Source: Gammaproteobacteria bacterium (GTDB lineage: Bacteria; Pseudomonadota; Gammaproteobacteria; UWMA-0217). Taken from it: a stretch of DNA of 16,455 nt. The stretch covers positions 1-16,455 of the forward strand of contig JALVPS010000168.1 in the NCBI GenBank assembly GCA_027031685.1. The letters are read 5' to 3'. Shown here piece by piece: positions 6,497 through 12,330 of the stretch (its first letter is position 1; each line of letters starts with the position of its first letter). Made by a program: the position numbers and the translations under genes. The notes below the pieces were generated by a model, which had not been told where the DNA came from, searched no databases, and was given only the letters and a program-made list of their open reading frames with translations.

Positions 6497-6742
6497 ATGC
6501 CCCAGGCCGCCATCGACACGCAGGAGTTCCCCCTCCAGGTCACCGCGCACGACGGCGTCTGGGTGGCCGTGTGCGACCCCATCGGCCTGGTCACCGAGGC
6601 CGACAGCTTCGAGGAACTCACCCGCCGCGTCTGGGCCATCGCCCCGGAACTGGCCGAACTCAACGGCTACCGCCTGCGGCCCGGCGCCCTGCGCCTGCGC
6701 TTCGAGCACGTCGAAACCGAACCCCTGCCGCAACGGGCCTGA
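6497..6742 (+). CDS. DUF1902/HicB-like antitoxin
   Basis: Protein of 81 aa with the partial RNase H-like fold typical of HicB-type antitoxins. The strand FPLQVTAHDGVWVAVCDPIG is followed by LVTEADSFEELTRRV and a helix IAPELAELNGY; 'ATEADTFEEL...APELLELNG' is the hallmark of the DUF1902 group. The C-terminal extension (RLRPGALRLRFEHVE) is short and lacks a separate DNA-binding domain. The HicA-like toxin gene begins 6 bp after the stop, so the two form one unit in antitoxin-toxin order. No strong ribosome binding site is seen before the ATG. A 45-bp piece of this gene recurs at 5174-5218. Confidence 0.8.
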   Translation: MPQAAIDTQEFPLQVTAHDGVWVAVCDPIGLVTEADSFEELTRRVWAIAPELAELNGYRLRPGALRLRFEHVETEPLPQRA

Positions 6743-6748
6743 CTCGGT

Positions 6749-6922
6749 ATGGGCGGCGGCCTCTATGCCGAGCTGCGGCGCGTCCTGCTGCAACACGGCT
6801 GCCGTTTCGTCCGCCAGGGCAAGGGCAGTCACGAAATCTGGGAAAGCCCCATCACCGGCAAGCGCTTCTCCGTCCCGGTCACCATCAAGGCACGTCCCAC
6901 GGCCAACGCCATTCTGCGCTAG
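6749..6922 (+). CDS. HicA-like toxin, shortened by an amber codon
   Basis: A 57-residue product following the HicB-like antitoxin. It reads MGGGLYAELRRVLLQHGCRF and then VRQGKGSHEIWESPITGKRF. The G-S-H of 'KGSHEIW' contains the conserved catalytic histidine (residue 33) of HicA double-stranded RNA-binding-fold mRNases, and the later strand 'FSVPVTIKA' also fits. Translation stops at a TAG (6920-6922) straight after ANAILR. The same frame then continues A-G-I-D-D-R-L to a TGA at 6944-6946, and the family normally has 'LRQAGI' here. A single CAG-to-TAG change therefore probably removed the last helix. Whether the short form is active cannot be told from sequence. Confidence 0.72.
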   Translation: MGGGLYAELRRVLLQHGCRFVRQGKGSHEIWESPITGKRFSVPVTIKARPTANAILR

Positions 6923-6946
6923 GCAGGCATCGACGACCGCCTCTGA

Positions 6947-7200
6947 GGTTTGACCAGCGTCGCGCCCTCGGCTACGCGCACTCCGTCTACCGCACATCGG
7001 TGACCCGGGTCTGGCAGCCCGGAATGCAGAGGCGCAGGCCGCCTCGTTCGAGCGCGGTTTTTTCATGCCCGATCAATGGTGGCCTGCGTGGATTCCCCGC
7101 AAGGGGAGCCGGGACCTCTGCCCCGGTCCTGCCAGGTCCGCGCAGGTCACCACCCTTGGCAGCAAGCCTAAGCACCAGCCTTCATTTTGGCTCCGAGCCG
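6947..7200 (+). other. Phage-like stretch before the integrase, possible Ash/Icd-like small gene relic
   Basis: No confident gene is seen. In one frame, ASFERGFFMPDQWWPAWIPR followed by KGSRDLCPGPARSAQVTTLG (about 7041-7160) recalls the short, cysteine/proline-rich Ash or Icd-like proteins encoded near integrases of P4-type elements. No good start codon or ribosome binding site accompanies it. The frame would run on, without family resemblance, over the integrase until 7499. Treat it as a weak resemblance only. Confidence 0.25.
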
Positions 7201-8027
7201 ATCAGAGAGCTCAAATGGCTCGAAACAGCGCCCACATCCATGCTCTCCCACGCCCGCAACACCCGGCCCTACTTCGACGATATCAACCTGGAGGCTCTGC
7301 CAGAAGCGGCCCATGCAATGAAGGCGGACATGCTCGAGCGCGGCCTCTCTCCGCTCACCATCAACCGCCGCCTCGCCATCGTCCGCCGCATACTCAACAT
7401 GGCCTGGCGCGAATGGGGCTGGCTCGATCAGCCGCTGGGGCAACGCATCAAGCTGTTCAGCGAGCGCGGTTCAGCGCGCACCACCCACCTCACTCGTGAC
7501 CAGGTCAGGCAGCTCATCGACGCCATCGAGGACGAAACCGCCCGCGACATCATCATCATCGCCGCCCACACAGGCATGAGAAAGAGCGAGATCCTGCGCC
7601 TTCGCGCCACCGACTGGCGTCCGCCCTACATCCACCTGCCGGCCAAGACCAAAAACGGGCGCCCCAGAACCATTCTGGCCCCGGCCCACATCCACCCGCA
7701 CATCCGCCCGCCGTTCGGCATCACCGACTGGCAGTTGCGCAAGGCATGGGAAGCGCGATACAGGCCATCGGCATGCCGACCCTGCGCCTGCACGACCTCC
7801 GGCACACGTTTGCAAGCTGTCTGGTCACCGATCCGAGCATCCCGATCACCCTCGTTTGCGACCTGCTGGGCCACAGCAGCCTTGCCGTCACCAGCAAATA
7901 CAGCCACCTGCGTGACAATGGCGCGCTGGAACTCATCGAGGGCGCCCTCGTGCCCAAAGACGCAGGGCAGACCGCCCACAAAAACACCCACAGCAGAACG
8001 ACAGGGAAAGATGGAGAAAACGGCTAA
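7201..8027 (+). pseudogene. Tyrosine recombinase (phage-type integrase), frameshifted and N-terminally shortened
   Basis: Site-specific recombinase that presumably inserted the islet. The first part (7201 to about 7755) contains the SAM-like core-binding segment (SPLTINRRLAIVRRILNMAW) and the first catalytic arginine in AAHTGMRKSEILRLRATDW, with the conserved lysine in 'PAKTKNGRPR'. The frame then shifts. The remainder (from about 7746 to 8027) carries LRLHDLRHTFAS (H-x-x-R), LLGHSSLAVTSKYSHLRDN (histidine and nucleophilic tyrosine) and a C-terminal tail. All catalytic residues survive, but in two frames. Loss of one base near 7755 (AAGCGCG from AAGCGGCG) would explain the break. No arm-binding N-terminal domain or start with a ribosome site is visible; the first in-frame ATG is at 7240. 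It ends 14 bp before the tRNA-Leu repeat. Confidence 0.85.
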
Positions 8028-8040
8028 GCTGTTGAAACCA

Positions 8041-8099
8041 TTGGTGCCCGGGGCCGGACTCGAACCGGCACGGCATTGCTGCCGAGGGATTTTAAGTCC
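8041..8099 (-). repeat. Attachment site copy within intact tRNA-Leu
   Basis: Right-hand 59-bp repeat, paired with 4993-5051. It forms the 3' half of the functional tRNA-Leu gene. Insertion at the 3' half of a tRNA with restoration of the gene by the element's own copy is the standard outcome for this integrase family. Confidence 0.88.
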
Positions 8100-8128
8100 C
8101 TTGCGTCTACCAATTTCGCCACCCGGGC
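8042..8128 (-). tRNA. tRNA-Leu(UAA)
   Basis: 87 nt including encoded CCA. The acceptor stem GCCCGGG/CCCGGGC pairs fully. The D-arm has TGGCGAAATTGGTAGACGC, the anticodon loop reads CTTAAAA (anticodon TAA), a long class II variable arm follows, and the T-arm is GCCGG-TTCGAGT-CCGGC. Last of the Gly-Cys-Leu cluster, equivalent in position to E. coli leuZ, and the insertion target of the islet. Confidence 0.97.
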
Positions 8129-8160
8129 GATACGGCGCTGGCCAGAGAAAGGGGGAGAAA

Positions 8161-8234
8161 TGGAGGCTGGGGTCGGAATCGAACCGGCGTACACGGCTTT
8201 GCAGGCCGCTGCATAACCACTCTGCCACCCAGCC
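8161..8234 (-). tRNA. tRNA-Cys(GCA)
   Basis: 74 nt including encoded CCA. The acceptor stem GGCTGGG/CCCAGCC pairs, the anticodon loop holds GCA within CCTGCAAAG, and the T-arm contains GGTTCGATTCC. It lies between tRNA-Gly and tRNA-Leu as in the E. coli glyW-cysT-leuZ order. Confidence 0.97.
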
Positions 8235-8249
8235 TTCGAAAGGGTCGGC

Positions 8250-8258
8250 ATGATACCA
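8250..8258 (-). promoter_or_regulatory. Candidate extended -10 promoter for tRNA-Cys/tRNA-Leu
   Basis: Minus strand reads TGGTATCAT: an extended -10 (TGn) with TATCAT, 5 of 6 to consensus, about 15 bp before the tRNA-Cys 5' end. The -35 region is weak. It lies after two hairpins that could end the tRNA-Gly transcript, so a separate promoter here would make sense. Confidence 0.4.
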
Positions 8259-8282
8259 CCTTTGCGGCGGTGCTTCATGAGG

Positions 8283-8300
8283 CGGGATCGGCGGATCCCG
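8283..8300 (-). repeat. Hairpin between tRNA-Gly and tRNA-Cys
   Basis: Inverted repeat CGGGATC-GGCG-GATCCCG, 7-bp perfect stem and 4-nt loop. It directly follows (minus strand) the terminator-like hairpin at 8309-8331. It may help processing or protect the tRNA-Gly transcript end; no T-run follows. Confidence 0.4.
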
Positions 8301-8308
8301 GACAGGAC

Positions 8309-8331
8309 AAAGGCCGGCAGAACCGGCCTTT
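8309..8331 (-). terminator. Terminator-like hairpin downstream of tRNA-Gly
   Basis: Perfect 9-bp stem AAAGGCCGG / CCGGCCTTT with a 5-nt loop, starting 9 bp after the tRNA-Gly CCA end. The short terminal T stretch suggests partial intrinsic termination. The structure is symmetrical, so it could act in either direction. Confidence 0.45.
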
Positions 8332-8339
8332 GTGAAAGA

Positions 8340-8415
<76 letters not shown>

Positions 8416-8510
8416 AGTATAAAAACCGTTTTCCCTGTCATCCGTGACGAGACGCTACCGGCAAGGTTCAACACCGGCCCGCACCTCCTGTGCGGTCGCT
8501 GCCCGCGCTG

Positions 8511-8531
8511 CGAAGATCCACTGGATCTTCG
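8511..8531. repeat. Near-perfect palindrome upstream of tRNA-Gly
   Basis: CGAAGATCCA-C-TGGATCTTCG: two 10-bp arms around one base. It lies in the 147-bp segment between the tRNA-Gly 5' fragment and the complete tRNA-Gly. A REP-like or miniature insertion sequence is possible; a precursor-RNA hairpin is the alternative. Confidence 0.55.
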
Positions 8532-8543
8532 GTCGCGGTCAGC

Positions 8544-8562
8544 CCAACTGAGCTATTCCCGC
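8544..8562 (-). pseudogene. 19-nt 5' fragment of tRNA-Gly
   Basis: Exact copy of the first 19 nt of the tRNA-Gly gene (8397-8415), same orientation, 147 bp upstream. It covers the 5' acceptor strand and part of the D-arm, and sits about 42 bp after the -10 of the strong promoter at 8604-8631. It marks a lost tandem tRNA-Gly or the target duplication of a small insertion. Confidence 0.7.
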
Positions 8563-8603
8563 ATTAGACGGCGCCCGCTGCGCGCCGCCTCCGTGGGCTG
8601 CGT

Positions 8604-8631
8604 ATTATGGCGAAGCAGCGGACGCTGTCAA
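8604..8631 (-). promoter_or_regulatory. Promoter of the tRNA cluster
   Basis: Minus strand: TTGACA (8626-8631, perfect -35), 16-bp spacer, CATAAT (8604-8609, 5 of 6). It begins 10 bp after the pgsA stop and points into the tRNA-Gly region. This is the best promoter match in the window and fits the high demand for stable RNA. Confidence 0.7.
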
Positions 8632-8641
8632 GCACCCTGCG

Positions 8642-9205
8642 TCACGCAGGTGACGCGCTGGAGAAGGCGGCCCGCAGATAGTTGACCATGGACCACAGGG
8701 TGAGGGCGGCGGCGATGACCAGCAGCACCTCGCCGATGGCCTGGGCGTTCAGGCCCAGCAGCGGTTCGCGCCACAGCAGGAAGAACAGGGCGAACATCTG
8801 CACGGTGGTCTTGACCTTGCCCAGGTAGGAGACGGCCACGCGGGCGCGCTCGCCGATCTCGGCCATCCACTCGCGCAGGGCGGAGATGGTGATCTCGCGG
8901 CCGATGATGACCATGGCCGACAGCACCAGCAGCAGGTTGTGGTGGGCGTCCACCACCATGACCAGCACCACGGCCACCATGAGCTTGTCGGCCACCGGGT
9001 CTAGGAAGGCGCCGAAGGGGGAGGTCTGCTCCAGGCGGCGCGCCAGGTAGCCGTCGAACCAGTCGGTGATGCCGGCCACGGCGAAGATGACCGCGCTCAC
9101 GGGGCTGGCATGGGGGACGGGCGCATAGAACACGACGACCACGAGGGGAATGAGGACGATGCGCAGCAGGGTGAGCAGGTTCGGGATGTTTATGGTTATG
9201 GTCAT
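8642..9205 (-). CDS. pgsA: CDP-diacylglycerol-glycerol-3-phosphate 3-phosphatidyltransferase
   Basis: Inner-membrane enzyme that transfers phosphatidate from CDP-diacylglycerol to sn-glycerol 3-phosphate, the committed step to phosphatidylglycerol and cardiolipin. 187 aa, normal length. The CDP-alcohol phosphotransferase motif is complete: D48-x2-D51-G52-x2-A55-R56-x8-G65-x3-D69-x3-D73. It begins with the typical INIPNLLTLLRIVLIPLVVV helix, and further membrane segments lie at about 75-100 and 155-180. The start at 9205 is chosen over an in-frame ATG at 9223 because a TAGAAT element lies between them and the MTITINIPN start fits the family. The stop codon lies inside a small inverted repeat (CCTGCG-TGA-CGCAGG). 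Order after uvrC and before tRNA-Gly is the conserved gammaproteobacterial arrangement. Confidence 0.97.
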   Translation of the reverse strand: MTITINIPNLLTLLRIVLIPLVVVVFYAPVPHASPVSAVIFAVAGITDWFDGYLARRLEQTSPFGAFLDPVADKLMVAVVLVMVVDAHHNLLLVLSAMVIIGREITISALREWMAEIGERARVAVSYLGKVKTTVQMFALFFLLWREPLLGLNAQAIGEVLLVIAAALTLWSMVNYLRAAFSSASPA

Positions 9206-9213
9206 GGCCCGGC

Positions 9214-9219
9214 ATTCTA
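9214..9219 (-). promoter_or_regulatory. Candidate -10 element (TAGAAT) for pgsA
   Basis: TAGAAT on the minus strand ends 8 bp before the pgsA ATG, which would place the transcription start at or next to the start codon. No clear -35 is seen. It follows the probable uvrC terminator, so a separate pgsA promoter is reasonable. Confidence 0.4.
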
Positions 9220-9263
9220 ACAACAGGCCGCGGAAATTCCCTCAGGGGAGTGTGAGACAAGGC

Positions 9264-9281
9264 AAAACGGGCAAAGGCCCG
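9264..9281 (-). terminator. Probable intrinsic terminator after uvrC
   Basis: Minus strand: CGGGC-CTTT-GCCCG stem-loop followed by TTTTGCCTTGTCT, about 80 bp after the uvrC stop and before the pgsA start. The stem is short (5 bp) but the T stretch supports termination. Confidence 0.5.
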
Positions 9282-9361
9282 CGGCCTGCCGGCCGCAGCC
9301 GCGCATCGTCGGGCGCTGTTTGACCGCATGGCGCCCGGTGGGGATTGCGGCCCGGCCGCCG

Positions 9362-11191
9362 TCAGCCGTCGGGGTGGTGCGCCGCGTAGATGCGCTCGGC
9401 CAGGGTGCGGCTGATGCCGGGCACCTTGGCCAGCTCCTCCACGCTGGCCGCGCCCACGCCGCGCAGCCCGCCAAAGTGCTGCAGCAGGCGCTGGCGACGC
9501 TTGGCGCCCAGGCCGGGGATGGCCTCCAGCGGCGAGGTGGTGCGCGCCTTGCGGCGCCGCTGGCGGTGGCCGGTGATGGCGAAGCGGTGCGCCTCGTCGC
9601 GGATCTGCTGCACCAGCAGGAGGGCCGGCGAGTTGGGCGACAGGCGCACCCCGCCGGCCTGGCCGTGCACGAACAGCGTCTCCCGGCCCGGCTTGCGCCC
9701 CTCGCCCTTGGCCACGCCCACCAGGGTCACGCCCTGCACCTGCAGGTCGGCCAGCACCTCGGCCGCCACGCCCAGCTGGCCCCGCCCGCCGTCGATGAAC
9801 AGCACGTCCGGCAGCGCCCCCTCCCCCGCCTGCAGGCGCCGGTAGCGGCGCGTCAGGGCCTGGCGCATGGCGGCGTAGTCGTCGCCCGCCGTCACGTCAC
9901 GGATGTTGAAGCGCCGGTAGTCGGACGACAGCGGCTCGCCGTTCTGGAACACCACGCAGGAGGCCACCGTGGCCTCGCCCTGGGTGTGGGAGATGTCGAA
10001 GCACTCCATGCGCCGCGGCGGCGACTCCAGCCCCAGCGCCGCCTGCAGGGCCTCCAGCCGCTCCCGCTGGCCGGCGCGTGAGGCGAGCCGGGCGGACAGC
10101 GCCACGCGGGCGTTCTGCTCTGCCAGGCCCACCCAGCGGGCCCGCTCGCCCCGCACCCGGTGGCGCAGGCCCACCCTGCCCTCGCGCCGCGCCGCCAGCA
10201 TCTCCGCCAGCACCTCGGCGTCGGGCGGCGCCACGTTCACCAGGATCTCCGGCGGCACCTCGCGCCCGGCGTAGTATTGGGCCAGGAAGGCACCCAGCAC
10301 CTCGGCCGGCCCGGCCTCGTCATCCGGCAGGCGCGGGAAGAAGCTGCGGTGGCCCATGCTGTTGCCACTGCGCACGAAGAACACCGTCACGCAGGCCTGG
10401 CCACCCTCGCACACGCAGGCCACCACGTCCACGTCCCCCTTCGCGCCGCTCACGTACTGCTGCTGGGCGATGCGCCGCAGCTGGGCGATCTGGTCGCGGT
10501 ACACGGCCGCCGCCTCGAAGTTCAGCGCCGCCGAGGCCGTCTCCATGCGCCGGATGCGGTCCTCGATGACCTCCTGCGAGCGGCCGGCCAGGAAACGCTC
10601 GCAGTCGGCGATGTCGCGCTGGTAGTCCTCCGGGCCGATCAACCCCACGCAGGGCGCCGAGCAGCGCTTGATCTGGTACTGCAGGCAGGGGCGCGAGCGG
10701 TTGGCGAAGTAGCTGTCCTCGCACAGCCGCACCCGGAACACCTTCTGCAACTGGCCGAGCGTGAAGCGCACCGCCCCGGCGCTCGGGTAGGGGCCAAAGT
10801 AGCGGCCCGGGCCGCGCCGCGCGCCGCGATAGAAGCTCAGGCGCGGATAGGGCGTGCCGCTGCTGATGTGGATGTAGGGATAGCTCTTGTCGTCGCGCAG
10901 CAGGATGTTGTAGCGCGGCCGGTGGCGCTTGATGAGGTTGCTCTCCAGCAGCAGGGCCTCGGCCTCGGTCTCGGTGACCGTCACCTCGATGCGCCGAACG
11001 CGGGCCAGCATGCGCTGGATGCGCGTGTTGGCCGGCCGGCCGGAGAAGTAGCTGGCCACCCGGTTGCGCAAATTGCGCGCCTTGCCCACGTACAGCAGCT
11101 CGCCCTTTTCGTCCAGCATGCGATACACGCCAGGCCGGGTGGTGAGGTGGGCAATGAACTCGGTGGGATCGAAGGATGTGGCGTCGGTCAT
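9362..11191 (-). CDS. uvrC: Excinuclease ABC subunit C
   Basis: Dual-incision nuclease of nucleotide excision repair, acting on the UvrB-DNA complex. 609 aa, standard length. The N-terminal GIY-YIG nuclease (3' incision) spans about residues 18-93, with PGVYRMLDEKGELLYVGKAR and the catalytic glutamate in ALLLESNLIK. A UVR motif that binds UvrB lies at about 200-235 (IRRMETASAALNFEAAAVYR). The RNase H-like 5' nuclease has MECFDISHTQGEATVASCVV and DVLFIDGGRGQL. Tandem helix-hairpin-helix motifs close the protein (IPGLGAKRRQRLLQHFGG and KVPGISRTLAERIY). The frame is open upstream of 11191 through the uracil-DNA glycosylase relic; the start at MTDATSFDP is chosen from family length. In E. coli uvrC is co-transcribed with uvrY; here a pseudogene lies between. 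Confidence 0.98.
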   Translation of the reverse strand: MTDATSFDPTEFIAHLTTRPGVYRMLDEKGELLYVGKARNLRNRVASYFSGRPANTRIQRMLARVRRIEVTVTETEAEALLLESNLIKRHRPRYNILLRDDKSYPYIHISSGTPYPRLSFYRGARRGPGRYFGPYPSAGAVRFTLGQLQKVFRVRLCEDSYFANRSRPCLQYQIKRCSAPCVGLIGPEDYQRDIADCERFLAGRSQEVIEDRIRRMETASAALNFEAAAVYRDQIAQLRRIAQQQYVSGAKGDVDVVACVCEGGQACVTVFFVRSGNSMGHRSFFPRLPDDEAGPAEVLGAFLAQYYAGREVPPEILVNVAPPDAEVLAEMLAARREGRVGLRHRVRGERARWVGLAEQNARVALSARLASRAGQRERLEALQAALGLESPPRRMECFDISHTQGEATVASCVVFQNGEPLSSDYRRFNIRDVTAGDDYAAMRQALTRRYRRLQAGEGALPDVLFIDGGRGQLGVAAEVLADLQVQGVTLVGVAKGEGRKPGRETLFVHGQAGGVRLSPNSPALLLVQQIRDEAHRFAITGHRQRRRKARTTSPLEAIPGLGAKRRQRLLQHFGGLRGVGAASVEELAKVPGISRTLAERIYAAHHPDG

Positions 11192-11557
11192 GGAAGCTCG
11201 AGCAGCACGGGCGCGTTGCACCACCTCGGCCAGCATGGCCGGCGTCAGCCGCCCGGTGTGCACGTTATAGCGGCTGCGATGAGAGGAGTCCAACAGGCAC
11301 GGCGAGCCGTGGGCACGCAGAAGCCGATTCCGGCCACGCTGTCGAGCAAGAGGCCGCCAGCGGCATCGCCCACGAAGGGATGGCCGCTGGCGTTGGCGCC
11401 GTGCAGCCCGGACGCCGGCCCGACGATCAGCAGTGCCGGCCGAGGCTCGCCCCAGGCCGGCACCGGTGCATTGTGATGGGCGGGAAAGCGGGCCCGCAGG
11501 GCGTGGCGGCGGGCCACCCGGCGGGGGGCAGCGGGAACACTGCGGCAGGACATCCAT
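11192..11557 (-). pseudogene. Uracil-DNA glycosylase (family 5, UdgB-like) relic
   Basis: Both ends of a uracil-DNA glycosylase can be read, in different frames. N-terminal part: MDVLPQCSRC from 11557 (family 'C..CPR' start), then after a slip in a C-run RRVARRHALRARFPAHHNAP, VPAWGEPRPALLIVGPASGL and HGANASGHPFVGDAAGG, matching 'LL.VGLAPG.HGANRTGRPFTGD'. C-terminal part: LLDSSHRSRYNVHTGRLTPA, then MLAEVVQRAR (11192-11296), matching 'LLxSYHxSxxNTxTGRLTxxMFxxVxxxAR'. About 100 residues between them are missing, including the iron-sulfur and metal-site region expected in intact proteins. The frame of the C-terminal part runs directly into uvrC. This is decay of a base-excision repair gene once placed between uvrY and uvrC. 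The conserved LAPG has also become PASG. Confidence 0.72.
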
Positions 11558-11611
11558 GTCCCCGTTCTGGCGATCCCCCGCTGCGACGCCGGCCCCGCGG
11601 GCCGCCGGTGA

Positions 11612-12244
11612 TCAGCGATAGACCAGGCCGTGGCTGCCGGCCAGGGCGTAGATCTCCTGTGTGTCGTCCACGCGCAACTTGTCACGCACGCGGTGCTTGT
11701 AGGTGCTCACTGTTTTGGGGCTGAGCGCCAGGCGACTGGAGATGATCTGCGGCGAGTCGCCCTGGCTGAGCTGCAGCATGACCTGCATCTCGCGCTCGGA
11801 CAGGCGGTCGAGGGGCGACTCCTCGCCACCCGGCAGCAGCGAGATGGCGATCTTCTGCGCGATTTCCGGGCTGATGTACTTCTCCGAGCGGGCCACCTTG
11901 CGGATGGCCTCCACCACATACTGCGGGTCGCTCTCGCGGGACACGAAGCCGCTGGCGCCGGTGGTGAGCAGACGCTTGGGAAACGGCCCCTGCGAATGCA
12001 CCAGCAGGATCACCAGCCCGATACGCGGGTAGTTCATGCGCAAGTGATCGATGGCCTCGAAGGCCCCCAGCCCGCCCAGCGCCAATGAGATCAGCACCAC
12101 GTCTGGCTGATCCAGTTTGACGGTGTCCAGCACCTCGTCACTGGTGCTGCACTGGTATTTCACCTGAATCCCGTTGGCCTCCAGCGCCGCCTCCAGCGCC
12201 GGATTGTCCAAGGGCTTGTTATCCGCAACCATTAATTTGATCAT
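11612..12244 (-). CDS. uvrY: UvrY/GacA-like response regulator with degenerate receiver domain
   Basis: LuxR/FixJ-class regulator of 210 aa aligned end to end with GacA/UvrY, the regulator that in gammaproteobacteria activates Csr/Rsm small RNAs. The C-terminal helix-turn-helix (about 148-192, LSEREMQVMLQLSQGDSPQI and LALSPKTVSTYKHRVRDKL) is well conserved, and the family linker EKYISPEIAQKIAI is present. The receiver has lost its chemistry: the phospho-acceptor position (GacA D54) is S53 in DVVLISLALGG, the acidic pocket D8-D9 is D8-N9, the switch Thr is Leu81, and the conserved Lys is R103. It probably works without phosphorylation. The start at 12244 has a good Shine-Dalgarno sequence (AGGGAG, 6 nt spacing). 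Position upstream of uvrC is conserved with E. coli. Confidence 0.88.
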   Translation of the reverse strand: MIKLMVADNKPLDNPALEAALEANGIQVKYQCSTSDEVLDTVKLDQPDVVLISLALGGLGAFEAIDHLRMNYPRIGLVILLVHSQGPFPKRLLTTGASGFVSRESDPQYVVEAIRKVARSEKYISPEIAQKIAISLLPGGEESPLDRLSEREMQVMLQLSQGDSPQIISSRLALSPKTVSTYKHRVRDKLRVDDTQEIYALAGSHGLVYR

Positions 12245-12330
12245 TTGTATCTCCCTATGTAACGCAGTATTCCCGTCGTTCGCCATGCAGATTACGGCCC
12301 GGATCGCGGACCGCTCAAGGGCATGGTTCG

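Larger units (their letters stand above)
4993..8099. mobile_element. Integrative genomic islet in tRNA-Leu(UAA), carrying toxin-antitoxin modules and a dead integrase
   Basis: The segment is bounded by 59-bp direct repeats (4993-5051 and 8041-8099) that differ at one position (5009 A, 8057 G). The right copy is the 3' half of an intact tRNA-Leu. The left copy is a detached duplicate running from the anticodon stem to the CCA end. A tyrosine recombinase relic sits directly beside the tRNA, the usual place for tRNA-targeting integrases. Contents from left to right: an AT-richer stretch with nothing recognisable (5052-5173; a small inverted repeat CGTGA-AAC-TCACG at 5101-5113), a HicB-like fragment, a HigA-like antitoxin, a truncated toxin, an XRE antitoxin, a RelE-like toxin, a DUF1902/HicB-like antitoxin, a HicA-like toxin, a phage-like stretch and the integrase. 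No excisionase or replication gene was seen, so the element looks immobilised. Confidence 0.85.

Noticed and set aside
4993..8253. A single very long open frame (over 1000 codons) across the whole islet on the plus strand
   Set aside because: It runs antisense to the toxin-antitoxin genes and through the tRNA repeats. Only the integrase portion resembles a protein. Such frames are common by chance in GC-rich DNA.
8416..8421. TATACT directly before tRNA-Gly as its promoter
   Set aside because: It abuts the mature 5' end, so transcription would begin inside the tRNA. The promoter at 8604-8631 is far better placed.
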